From: Bos javanicus
Lineage: Eukaryota > Chordata > Mammalia > Artiodactyla > Bovidae
Reading direction: 5' to 3'
NCBI RefSeq assembly: GCF_032452875.1
Contig: NW_026893839.1
Location: 124,001-188,000 of the forward strand
Length of the DNA: 64,000 bases
The first letter of the stretch is position 1. The number at the start of each line of letters is the position of its first letter. The notes under the pieces are model-generated. The model was given only the letters and a program-made list of their open reading frames with translations, searched no databases and was not told the DNA's origin. The position numbers and the translations under genes were made by a program. This document shows, piece after piece, positions 10,362 through 21,535 of this stretch.

Positions 10362-10962
10362 TGTGCCGGGAGCCGGGGAGGCATTCCGCTCTGGACAAAG
10401 GTCATGAGGAAGGAGGCTCAGCATACGCAAATGCGGGATCGAGCCTCAGGAGTCCACCCGTATATTCTCGAGCATCTCCCCCAAAAAAACCAGAGTCTGC
10501 CTACTGTATTGCTTTGTGCTCTCACCTCTGATTTCACTGGGGCTGTCCCCCACCACCATCTCGCTCTCTCTGTCAAAGAGTTAACTTACAGCTCCAATTC
10601 ATAAAGTTCCTTGTCATTCTTCCCTTTAACTTCCAGCTGAGTCTCCATCTGGAGCGCGGAACCCACCACGCTTACTAATTATGCCTGGGCTGCTAAGACC
10701 CACTCGAGAAGGTGTCTAGGGTGAGGCACCTTTCGCTATTCGAGAGGGCGCCTGCGGCCTACGTAAGTGGTGCAAACTTCTTGTCTTGAAGTTTGATTGG
10801 TCTTCCGCGTAAACCAAGCTACTCAGTCTCTTTTCTCCACCGAATTTTCCTACTGAGCTCTCCTCATACTATTATTCTTGACATCTCTGATTAGCATATA
10901 AATAGTCGCCTAGGCCATCTCTCCTTCGAATACCCTGGATCAGTTGGGGCTGGTCCCCGGCA
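10362..10962 (+). mobile_element. LTR 7, full length
   Basis: 601 bp. TATA-like TATAAATA at 10897-10904. It shares downstream variants with LTR 1 and is followed, like LTR 1, by a long LTR-free spacer and then LTRs of the LTR 2 and LTR 3 type. Confidence 0.92.
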
Positions 10963-10964
10963 GG

Positions 10965-10982
10965 TGGCGACCGAACAGGGAC
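10965..10982 (+). other. Primer binding site, tRNA-Lys type
   Basis: TGGCGACCGAACAGGGAC, two bases after LTR 7. Confidence 0.85.
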
Positions 10983-11222
10983 CTCAGGAGGCAATACTCA
11001 AAGAGCTGAGCAGACACGAACCACGCAATCAGCAGGCAATAAGCATGGAGCTCAGCAGTGATGAATCATGCTGCTCAACTGGCAATAATCAAGCACGTGA
11101 CCAGGCAGGAATCACGCAGCTCAGCTGGCAATTGTCAAGCAGATGAGCCGACAGGAATCACGCAGCTCAGCTGGCAATTGTCATGCAGATGAGCCGGCAG
11201 GAATCACGCAGCTCAGCAGGCC
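10983..11222. repeat. Type-2 block after LTR 7 (long form)
   Basis: Long form. GATGAATC and CAGCTGGCAATTGTCATGC variants match the block after LTR 1 rather than those after LTRs 4 and 6. Confidence 0.85.
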
Positions 11223-12002
11223 CTGATCACGTGACTCTGCAGGCACTGATCACGTGGCTGATCAAGTCCAGATCACGTGACTGAGCATGCACTGATCACG
11301 TGGCTATCATGCACTGATCACGTGGCTGATCATGCACTGATCACGTGGCTGATCATGCACTGATCACTGACTGATCATGCACTGATCACGTGGCTATCAT
11401 GCACTGATCACGTGGCTGATCATGCACTGATCACGTGGCTATCATGCACTGATCACGTGGCTATCATGCACTGATCACGTGGCTGATCATGCACTGATCA
11501 CGTGACTGATCATGCACTGATCACGTGACTATCATGCACTGATCACGTGACTTAATGGTGCTGATCATGTGACTGATCATGCACTGATCACGTGACTGAT
11601 CATGCACTGATCACGTGGCTATCATGCACTACTCACGTGGCTGATCATGCAATGATCATGTAGCTACCATGTACAGGTCACGTGAATGACCATACACCCA
11701 TCAGGTGACTGATCATGCACTGATCACGTGGCTATCATGCACTGATCACGAGACTGATCATGCACTGATCACGTCTATATCATGCACTGATCACATGACT
11801 GCCCATGCACTGATCACGTGGATGATCATACACTAATCATGTGACAGATCATGCACTGATCACGTGGCTGATCATGCACTGATACCGTGACTGAGCATGG
11901 ACTGATCACATGACTATCATGTAGTGATCACGTGACTTAATGGCGCTGATCATGTGACTGATCATGCGCTGATCATGTTTGCTATCATACACTGATCATG
12001 TG
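11223..12002. repeat. Type-1 array with lead-in cassette
   Basis: It matches 675-1455 in plan and length. From about 11310 the units become near-consensus while the first copy is strongly diverged. The 353-bp lead-in cassette starts near 11650 (CAATGATCATGTAGC). Confidence 0.85.
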
Positions 12003-12242
12003 CCTCTGGAGGCAATAAACAAAGAGCTGAGTAGGCACGAATCAAACAGTCAGCAGGCAATAATCATGGAACTCAGGTGTGAGGAATCATGCTGCTCAGC
12101 TGGCAATAATCAAGCAGCTGAGCAGGCAGGAATTACGCAGCACAGCTGGCAATTGTCAAGCAGATGACAGGCAGGAATCGTGCAGCTCAGCTGGCAATTG
12201 TCAAGCAGATGAGCAGACAGTAATCACGCAGCTCAGCAGGCC
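12003..12242. repeat. Type-2 block, class alpha, long, empty LTR site
   Basis: CCTCTGGAGGCAATAAAC start; variant CTCAGGTGTG; extra 45-bp pair with GATGACAGG. Confidence 0.85.
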
Positions 12243-14043
12243 CTGATCACGTGACTGAGCATGCACTGTTCACGTGGCTGATCATACACTGATCACGTGA
12301 TTGATCATGCACTGATCACTTGGATATCATGCACTGATCACGTGGCTGATCATACACTGTTCACGTGTCTGACCATGCACTGATCACGTGGCTATCATGC
12401 ACTGATCACGTGGCTGATCATGCACTGATCACGTGGCTGATCACACACTGATCACGTGACTATCATGCACTGATCACGTGGCTATCATGCACTGATCACG
12501 TGGCTGATCATGCACTGATCACGTGGCTGATCATGCACTGATCACGTGGCTGATCATGCACTGCTCACGTAACTGATCATGCACTGATCACGTGGCTGAT
12601 CATGCACTGATCACGTGGCTGATCATGCACTGATCACGTGACTGATCATGCACTGATCACGTGACTGATCATGCACTGATCACGTGGCTATCATGCACTG
12701 ATCACGTGGCTGATCATGCACTGATCACGTGACTGATCATGCACTGATCACTGGCTATCATGCACTGATCACGTGGCTATCATGCACTGATCACGTGGCT
12801 GATCATGCACTGATCACGTGACTGATCATGCACTGATCACGTCTATATCATGCACTGATCACGTGACTGCCCATGCACTGATCACGTGGCTGATCATGCA
12901 CTGATCACGTGACTGATCATGCACTGATCACGTGGCTATCATGCACTGATCACGTGGCTGATCATGCACTGATCACGTGACTGATCATGCACTGATCACG
13001 TGGCTATCATGCACTGATCATGTGGCTGATCATGCACTGATCACGTAGCTACCATGCACTGATCACGTGACTGATCATGCACTGATCACGTAATTGATCA
13101 TGCACTGATCACGTGACTGATCATGCACTGATCACGTGACTGATCATGCACTGATCACGTGACTGATCATGCACTGATCACGTGGCTATCATGCACTGAT
13201 CACGTGGCTGATCATGCACTGATCACGTAGCTACCATGCACTGATCACGTGACTGATCATGCACTGATCACGTAATTGATCATGCACTGATCACGTGGCT
13301 GATCATGCACTGATCACGTGGCTGATCATGCACTGATCACGTGACTGATCATGCACTGATCACGTGGCTGATCATGCACTGATCACGTGCCTGTCATGCA
13401 CTGATCACATGACTGATCATGCACTGATCACGTGACTGATCATGCACTGATCACGTGGCTCTCATGCACTGATCACGTGGCTATCATGCACTGATCACGT
13501 GACTATCATGCACTGATCACGTGGCTATCATGCACTGTATCATGCACTGATCACGTGGCTGATCACACACGTATCACGTGACTGATCATGCACTGATCAC
13601 GTGACTATCATGCACTGATCACGTGGCTGATCATGCACTGATCACGTAGCTACCATGCACTGGTCACGTGACTGATCATGCACTGATCACGTAATTGATC
13701 ATGCACTGATCACGTGGCTCATCATGCACTGATCACGTGGCTGATCACACACGTATCACGTGACTGATCATGCACTGATCACGTGACTGATCATGCACTG
13801 ATCACGTGGCTATCCTGCTCTGATCACGTGGATATCATGCACTGATCACGTTGCTGATCACACACGATCACGTGACTGATCATGCACTGATCACGTGGCT
13901 ATCATGCACTGATCACGTGGCTGATCATGCACTGATACCGTGACTGAGCATGGACTGATCACATGACTATCATGTAGTGATCATGTGACTTAATGGTGCT
14001 GATCATGCGCTGATCATGTTTGCTATCATACACTGATCATGTG
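12243..14043. repeat. Type-1 array, homogenised
   Basis: Nearly perfect 22/23-mers. CACGTAGCTACC marker units sit at 13042 and 13224, 182 bp (eight units) apart. This 1.8 kb and the next block have no counterpart in the first spacer (1692-2200), so the second spacer is expanded. Confidence 0.85.
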
Positions 14044-14238
14044 CCTCTGGAGGCAATAAACAAAGAGCTGAGTAGGCACGAATCAAACAGTCAGCAGGCA
14101 ATAATCATCGAACTCAGCTGTGAGGAATCATGCTGCTCAGCTGGCAATAATCAAGCAGCTGAGCAGGCAGGAATTACACAGCACAGCTGGCAATTGTCAA
14201 GCAGATGAGCAGACAGTAATCACGCAGCTCAGCAGGCC
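14044..14238. repeat. Type-2 block, class alpha, short, empty LTR site
   Basis: Short form with private variants AATCATCGAAC and AATTACACAGC. Confidence 0.85.
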
Positions 14239-14608
14239 TGATCACGTGACTGAGCATGCACTGATCACGTGGCTGATCATGCACTGATCACGTGACTGAT
14301 CATGCACTGATCACGTGGCTATCATGCACTGATCACGTGGCTGATCATGCACTGATCACGTGCTGATCATGCACTGATCACGTGACTGATCATGCACTGA
14401 TCACGTGCTATCATGCACTGATCACGTGGCTGATCATGCACTGATCACGTGGCTGATCATGCACTGATCACGTGGCTATCATGCACTGATCACGTGGCTG
14501 ATCATGCACTGATACGTGACTGAGCATGGACTGATCACATGACTATCATGCAGTGATCACGTGACTTAATGGTGCTGATCATGTTTGCTATCATACACTG
14601 ATCATGTG
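14239..14608. repeat. Type-1 array with single-base losses
   Basis: Consensus units, several with one base missing, for example CACGTGCTGATC, CACGTGCTATC and GATACGTGAC (elsewhere GATACCGTGAC). Confidence 0.82.
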
Positions 14609-14803
14609 CCTCTGGAGGCAATAAACAAAGAGCTGAGTAGGCACAAATCAAACAGTCAGCAGGCAATAATCATGGAACTCACCTGTGAGGAATCATGCTG
14701 CTCAGCTGGCAATAATCAAGCAGCTGAGCAGGCAGGAATTACGCAGCACAGCTGGCAATTGTCAAGCAGATGAGCAGACAGTAATCACGCAGCTCAGCAG
14801 GCC
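14609..14803. repeat. Type-2 block, class alpha, short, empty LTR site
   Basis: It shares GGCACAAATC and CTCACCTGTG with the block at 2201 and is its paralogue in the duplicated spacer. Confidence 0.85.
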
Positions 14804-15986
14804 CTGATCACGTGACTGAGCATGCACTGTTCACGTGGCTGATCATACACTGATCACGTGATTGATCATGCACTGATCACTTGGATATCATGCACTGATC
14901 ACGTGGCTGATCATACACTGTTCACGTGTCTGACCATGCACTGATCACGTGGCTGATCATACACTGCTCACGTAACTGATCATGCACTGATCACGTGGCT
15001 ATCATGCACTGATCACGTGGCTGAACATGCACTGTTCACGTGGCTGATCACACACCTGTCACGTGACTGATCATGCACTGATCACGTGGCACTCATGCAC
15101 TGATCACGTAGCTATCATGCACTGATCACGTGGCTGATCATGCACTGATCACGGGACTGATCATGCACTGATCACGGGCTATCATGCATTGACTACATGA
15201 CTCCACATGCACTGATCACGTGGATGATCATGCACTGATCACGTGCCTGATCATGCACTGATCACGTGACTGATCATGCACTGATCACGTGACTGATCAT
15301 GCACTGATCACGTGGCTATCATGCACTGATCACGTGGCTGATCATGCAATGATCACGTAGCTACCATGCACTGGTCACGTGACTGATCATGCACTGATCA
15401 CGTAGCTATCATGCACTGATCACGTGGCTGATCATGCACTGATCACGTGGCTATCATGCACTGATCACGTGGCTGATCATGCACTGATCACGTGACTATC
15501 ATGCACTGATCACGTGGCTGATCATGCACTGATCACGTGACTGCGCATGCACTGATCACGTGGCTGATCATGCACTGATCACATGGCTCATCATGCACTG
15601 ATCACGTGTTTATCAGGCAATGATCAGTGACTGACAGGCGCTGATCATGGGACTGTGCATGCACTGATCACGTGGCTATCATGCACTGATCACGTGACTG
15701 CGAATGCACTGATGACGTGGCTGTTCGGGCACTGATCACGTGTTTATCAGGCAGTGATCAGTGACTGACAGGGGCTGATCAGGGGACTGTGCACGCACTG
15801 ATCAGGTGGCTGATCAGGAACTGACCACCTGACTGCACATGCAGTGATCACGTGGCTGGTCGTTCACTGATCACGTGTTTATCATGCGGTGATCACGTGA
15901 CTGAGAGGCGCTGATCACGTGACTGTGCCGTCAGTGATCACGTGGCTGAGCAGGCACTGATATCGTGACTGAGCATGCACTGATCA
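14804..15986. repeat. Type-1 array with pre-LTR tract
   Basis: It is collinear with 2396-3579, but most private variants there are consensus here. Some survive (CATTGACTACATGACTCC near 15186; GAATGCACTGATGACG near 15702). The 134-bp arms are at 15609 and 15743. Confidence 0.85.
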
Positions 15987-16587
15987 TGTGCCGGGAGCCG
16001 GGGAGGCATTCCACTCTGGACAAAGGTCATGAGGAAGGAGGCTCGGCATACGCAAATGCGGGATCGAGCCTCAGGAGTCCACCCGGATATTCTCGAGCAT
16101 CTCCCCCAAAAAAACCGGAGTCTGCCTACTGTATTGCTTTGTGCTCTCACCTCTGATTTCACTGGGGGCTGTCCCCCACCACAATCTCGCTCTCTCTGTC
16201 AAAGAGTTAACTTACAGCTCCAATTCATAAAGTTCCTTGTCATTCTTCCCTTTAACTTCCAGCTGAGTCTCCATCTGGAGCGCGGAACCCACCACGCTTA
16301 CTAATTATACCTGGGCTGCTAAGACCCACTCGAGAAGGTGTCTAGGGTGAGGCACCTTTCGCTATTCGAGAGGGCGCCTGCGGCCTACCTAAGTGGTGCA
16401 AACTTCTTGTCTTGAAGTTTGATTGGTCTTCCGCGTAAACCAAGCTACTCAGTCTCTTTCTCCACTGAATTTTCCTACTAAGCTCTCCTCATACTATCAT
16501 TCTTGACATCTCTGAATAGCATATAAATAGTCGCCTAGGCCATCTCTCCTTCGAATACCCTGGATCAGTTGGGGCTTGTCCCCGGCA
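15987..16587 (+). mobile_element. LTR 8, full length
   Basis: 601 bp; TATA-like TATAAATA at 16522-16529. Shares its diagnostic variants with LTR 2. Confidence 0.92.
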
Positions 16588-16589
16588 GG

Positions 16590-16607
16590 TGGCGACTGAA
16601 CAGGGAC
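16590..16607 (+). other. Primer binding site, extra mismatch
   Basis: TGGCGACTGAACAGGGAC: a second substitution lowers the match to the tRNA-Lys3 type to 16 of 18. Confidence 0.82.
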
Positions 16608-16801
16608 CTCAGGAGGAAATACTCAAAGAGCTGAGCAGACACGAACCACGCAATCAGCAGGCAATAAGCATGGAGCTCAGCAGTGACGAATCATGCTGCT
16701 CAACTGGCAATAATCAAGCACGTGACCAGGCAGGAATCACGCAGCTCAGCTGGCAATTGTCAAGCAGATGAGCCGGCAGGAATCACGCAGCTCAGCAGGC
16801 C
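16608..16801. repeat. Type-2 block after LTR 8 (short form)
   Basis: Short form; starts CTCAGGAGGAAATAC with a private C to A change. Confidence 0.85.
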
Positions 16802-17349
16802 CTGATTACGTGACTCTGCTGGCACTGATCACGTGGCTGATCAAGTCCAGATCACGTGACTGAGCATGCACTGATCACGTGGCTATCATGCACTGATCAC
16901 GTGACTGCGCATGCACTGATCACGTGGCTGATCATGCACTGATCACATGGCTCATCATGCACTGATCACGTGTTTATCAGGCAATGATCAGTGACTGACA
17001 GGCGCTGATCATGGGACTGTCACGCACTGATCACGTGGCTATCATGCACTGATCACGTGACTGCGCATGCACTGATCACGTGGCTGTTCAGGCACTGATC
17101 ACGTGTTTATCAGGCAGTGATCAGTGACTGACAGGCGCTGATCAGGGGACTGTGCATGCACTGATCAGGTGGCTGATCAGGAACTGACCACCTGACTGCG
17201 CATGCAGTGATCACGTGGCTGGTCATTCACTGATCACGTGTTTATCATGCGGTGATCACGTGACTGAGAGGCGCTGATCACGTGACTGTGCCGTCAGTGA
17301 TCACGTGGCTGAGCAGGCACTGATATCGTGACTGAGCATGCACTGATCA
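16802..17349. repeat. Type-1 array of LTR monomer, partly homogenised
   Basis: Collinear with 4395-4943, with GATGACGTG and GATCGGGCAC replaced by GATCACGTG and GATCATGCAC. The 134-bp arms are at 16973 and 17106 (133 bp, one base lost in GACTGTCACGC). Confidence 0.85.
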
Positions 17350-17951
17350 TGTGCCGGGAGCCGGGGAGGCATTCCACTCTGGACAAAGGTCATGAGGAAG
17401 GAGGCTCGGCATACGCAAATGCGGGATCGAGCCTCAGGAGTCCACCCGGATATTCTCGAGCATCTCCTCCCAAAAAAACTGGAGTCTGCCTACTGTATTG
17501 CTTTGTGCTCTCACCTCTGATTTCACTGGGGGCTGTCCCCCACCACCATCTCGCTCTCTCTGTCAAAGAGTTAACTTACAGCTCCAATTCATAAAGTTCC
17601 TTGTCATTCTTCCCTTTAACTTCCAGCTGAGTCTCCATCTGGAGCGCGGAACCCACCACGCTTCCTAATTATGCCTGGGCTGCTAAGACCCACTCGAGAA
17701 GGTGTCTAGGGTGAGGCACCTTTCGCTATTCGAGAGGGCGCCTGCGGCCTACGTAAGTGGTGCAAACTTCTTGTCTTGAAGTTTGATTGGTCTTCCGCGT
17801 AAACCAAGCTACTCAGTCTCTTTTCTCCACCGAATTTTCCTACTGAGCTCTCCTCATACTATCATTCTTGACATCTCTGATTAGCATATAAATAGTCGCC
17901 TAGGCCATCTCTCCTTCGAATACACTGATCAGTTGGGGCTGGTCCCCGGCA
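17350..17951 (+). mobile_element. LTR 9, full length
   Basis: 602 bp; TATA-like TATAAATA at 17887-17894. Shares CGCTTCCTAATT and ATACACTGATCAG with LTR 3. Confidence 0.92.
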
Positions 17952-17953
17952 GG

Positions 17954-17971
17954 TGGCGACCGAACAGGGAC
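17954..17971 (+). other. Primer binding site, tRNA-Lys type
   Basis: TGGCGACCGAACAGGGAC, two bases after LTR 9. Confidence 0.85.
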
Positions 17972-18165
17972 CTCAGGAGGCAATACTCAAAGAGCTGAGC
18001 AGACACGAACCACGCAATCAGCAGGCAATAAGCATGGAGCTCAGCAGTGACGAATCATGCTGCTCAACTGGCAATAATCAAGCACATGACCAGGCAGGAA
18101 TCACGCAGCTCAGCTGGCAATTGTCAAGCAGATGAGCCGGCAGGAATCACGCAGCTCAGCAGGCC
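17972..18165. repeat. Type-2 block after LTR 9 (short form)
   Basis: Short form; AAGCACATGACC is shared with the block after LTR 3. Confidence 0.85.
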
Positions 18166-18714
18166 CTGATCACGTGACTCTGCAGGCACTGATCACGTGG
18201 CTGATCAAGTCCAGATCACGTGACTGAGCATGCACTGATCACGTGGCTATCATGCACTGATCACGTGACTGCGCATGCACTGATCACGTGGCTGATCATG
18301 CACTGATCACATGGCTCATCATGCACTGATCACGTGTTTATCATGCAATGATCAGTGACTGACAGGCGCTGATCATGGGACTGTGCATGCACTGATCACG
18401 TGGCTATCATGCACTGATCACGTGACTGCGCATGCACTGATCACGTGGGTGTTCATGCACTGATCACGTGTTTATCAGGCAGTGATCAGTGACTGACAGG
18501 CGCTGATCAGGGGACTGTGCACGCACTGATCAGGTGGCTGATCAGGAACTGACCACCTGACTGCGCATGCAGTGATCACGTGGCTGGTCATTCACTGATC
18601 ACGTGTTTATCATGCGGTGATCACGTGACTGAGAGGCGCTGATCACGTGACTGTGCCGTCAGTGATCACGTGGCTGAGCAGGCACTGATATCGTGACTGA
18701 GCATGCACTGATCA
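18166..18714. repeat. Type-1 array of LTR monomer, partly homogenised
   Basis: 134-bp arms at 18337 and 18471. Even the TTTATCAGGC signature is partly converted (TTTATCATGC), and GTTCGGGCAC reads GTTCATGCAC. Confidence 0.85.
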
Positions 18715-19314
18715 TGTGCCGGGAGCCGGGGAGGCATTCCACTCTGGACAAAGGTCATGAGGAAGGAGGCTCGGCATACGCAAATGCGGGATCGAGCCTC
18801 AGGAGTCCACCCGGATATTCTCGAGCATCTCCCCCAAAAACCGGAGTCTGCCTACTGTATTGCTTTGTGCTCTCACCTCTGATTTCACTGGGGGCTGTCC
18901 CCCACCACCATCTCGCTCTCTCTGTCAAAGAGTTAACTTACAGCTCCAATTCATAAAGTTCCTTGTCATTCTTCCCTTTAACTTCCAGCTGAGTCTCCAT
19001 CTGGAGCGCGGAACCCACCACGCTTACTAATTATGCCTGGGCTGCTAAGACCCACTCGAGAAGGTGTCTAGGGTGAGGCACCTTTCGCTATTCGAGAGGG
19101 CGCCTGCGGCCTACGTAAGTGGTGCAAACTTCTTGTCTTGAAGTTTGATTGGTCTTCCGCGTAAACCAAGCTACTCAGTCTCTTTTCTCCACTGAATTTT
19201 CCTACTGAGCTCTCCTCATACTATTATTCTTGACATCTCTGATTAGCATATAAAGAGTCGCCTAGGCCATCTCTTCTTCGAATACCCTGGATCAGTTGGG
19301 GCTGGTCCCCGGCA
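18715..19314 (+). mobile_element. LTR 10, full length, altered TATA-like element
   Basis: 600 bp. The TATA-like element at 19249-19256 reads TATAAAGA instead of TATAAATA. Last LTR in the window and the right edge of the LTR array. Confidence 0.92.
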
Positions 19315-19316
19315 GG

Positions 19317-19334
19317 TGGCGACCGAACAGGGAC
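19317..19334 (+). other. Primer binding site, tRNA-Lys type
   Basis: TGGCGACCGAACAGGGAC, two bases after LTR 10. Confidence 0.85.
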
Positions 19335-19362
19335 ATCAGGAGGCAATACTCAAAGAGCTGAG
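19335..19362. repeat. Type-2 block remnant at array junction
   Basis: Only the first 28 bp of the block remain (ATCAGGAGGCAATAC to GAGCTGAG). The next base starts type-1 sequence in a different phase. This is the junction between the LTR-bearing and LTR-free higher-order arrays. Confidence 0.85.
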
Positions 19363-20853
19363 ATCATGCACACATCAGGTGGCTATCATGCACTGCTCAC
19401 GTGGCTGATCATGCAATGATCACGTAGCTACCATATACTGGTCACGTGACTGATCATGCACTGATCACGTAAATGATCATGCACTGATCACGTGACTGAT
19501 CATGCACTGATCACGTGACTGATCATGCACTGATCACGTGGCTATCATGCACTGATCACGTGGCTGATCATGCACTGATCACGTAGCAACCATGCACTGA
19601 TCACGTGACTGATCATGCACTGATCACGTGATTGATCATGCACTGATCACGTGACTGATCATGCACTGATCACGTGGCTGATCACACACTGATCACGTGA
19701 CTGATCATGCACTGATCACGTGGCTATCATGCACTGATCACGTGGCTATCATGCACTGATCACGTGGATATCATGCACTGATCACGTGGCTGATCATGCA
19801 CTGATCACGTGACTGATCATGCACTGATCACGTGGCTATCATGCACTGATCACGTGGCTATCATGCACTGATCACGTGGCTGATCATGCACTGATCACGT
19901 AGCTATCATGCACTGATCACGTGACTGATCATGCACTGATCACGTGATTGATCATGCACTGATCACGTGGCTGATCATGCACTGATCACGTGGCTATCAT
20001 GCACTGATCACGTGGCTGATCATGCACTGATCAGCAGCTACCATGCACTGATCACGTGACTGATCATGCACTGATCACGTGGCTGATCATGCACTGATCA
20101 CGTGACTGATCATGCACTGATCACGTGACTGATCATGCACTGATCACGTGGCTATCATGCACTGATCACGTGGCTGATCATGCACTGATCACGCAGCTAC
20201 CATGTACTGGTCACGTGACTGATCATGCACTGATCACGTAATTGATCATGCACTGATCACGTGGCTGATCATGCACTGATCACGTGACTGATCATGCACT
20301 GATCACGTGACTGATCATGCACTGATCACGTGGCTATCATGCACTGATCACGTGGCTGATCATGCACTGATCACGTGCCTGATCATGCACTGATCACATG
20401 ACTGATCATGCACTGATCACGTGACTGATCATGCACTGATCACGTGGCTATCATGCACTACTCACGTGGCTGATCATGCAATGATCATGTAGCTACCATG
20501 TACTGGTCACGTGACTGATCATACATCCATCAGGTGACTGATCATGCACTGATCACGTGGCTATCATGCACTGATCACGTGGCTGATCATGCACTGATCA
20601 CGTGCCTGATCATGCACTGATCACGTGACTGATCATGCACTGATCACGTAGCAATCATGCACTGATCACGTGGCTGATCATGCACTGATCACGTGGCTAT
20701 CATGCACTGATCACGTGGCTGATCATGCACTGATACCGTGACTGAGCATGGACTGATCACATGACTATCATGTAGTGATCACGTGACTTAATGGCGCTGA
20801 TCATGTGACTGATCATGCGCTGATCATGTTTGCTATCATACACTGATCATGTG
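19363..20853. repeat. Type-1 array, start of LTR-free region
   Basis: The first 120 bp (GCACACATCAGG, CCATATACTGG, CACGTAAATGATC) match a phase found again near 41465, 51544, 54091 and 63029. Near-perfect consensus follows. A lead-in cassette variant begins near 20479. Confidence 0.85.
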
Positions 20854-21091
20854 CCTCTGGAGGCAATAAACAAAGAGCTGAGTAGGCACGAATCAAACAG
20901 TCAGCAGGCAATAATCATGGAACTCAGCTGTGAGGAATCATGCTGCTCAGCTGGCAATAATCAAGCAGCTGAGCAGGCAGGAATTACACAGCAGCTGGCA
21001 ATTGTCAAGCAGATGACAGGCAGGAATCATGCAGCTCAGCTGGCAATTGTCAAGCAGATGAGCAGACAGTAATCACGCAGCTCAGCAGGCC
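20854..21091. repeat. Type-2 block, class alpha, long
   Basis: A 3-bp loss (CAGCAGCTGGC) extends the chance open frame to 80 codons here. Otherwise the usual alternating 23-mers. Confidence 0.85.
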
Positions 21092-21535
21092 CTGATCACG
21101 TGACTGAGCATGCACTGTTCACGTGGCTGATCATACACTGATCACGTGATTGATCATGCACTGATCACTTGGATATCATGCACTGATCACGTGGCTGATC
21201 ATACACTGATCACGTGTCTGATCATGCACTGATCACGTGGCTGATCATGCACTGATCACGTAGCTATCATGCACTGATCACATGACTGATCATGCACTGA
21301 TCACGTGGCTGATCATGCACTGATCACGTGACTGATCATGCACTGATCACGTGGCTATCATGCACTGATCACGTGGCTGATCATGCACTGATCACGCAGC
21401 TACCATGCACTGATCACGTGACTGATCATGCACTGATCACGTAACTGATCATGCACTGATCACGTGGCTTATCATGCACTGATCATGTGACTGATCATGT
21501 GCTGATCATGTTTGGTGTCATACACTGATCATGTG
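21092..21535. repeat. Type-1 array
   Basis: About 19 near-consensus units, ending with the class-beta approach sequence GGCTTATCATGCAC then GATCATGTGAC. Confidence 0.83.

Noticed and set aside
11223..14043. CRISPR-like array of short direct repeats
   Set aside because: Units are contiguous with no unique spacers and the context is a eukaryotic satellite with LTRs.
14100..14240. Firm assignment to a named bovine satellite family
   Set aside because: The 23-bp unit and LTR-like insertion recall published cattle satellites, but I cannot confirm the exact family without a repeat-library search.
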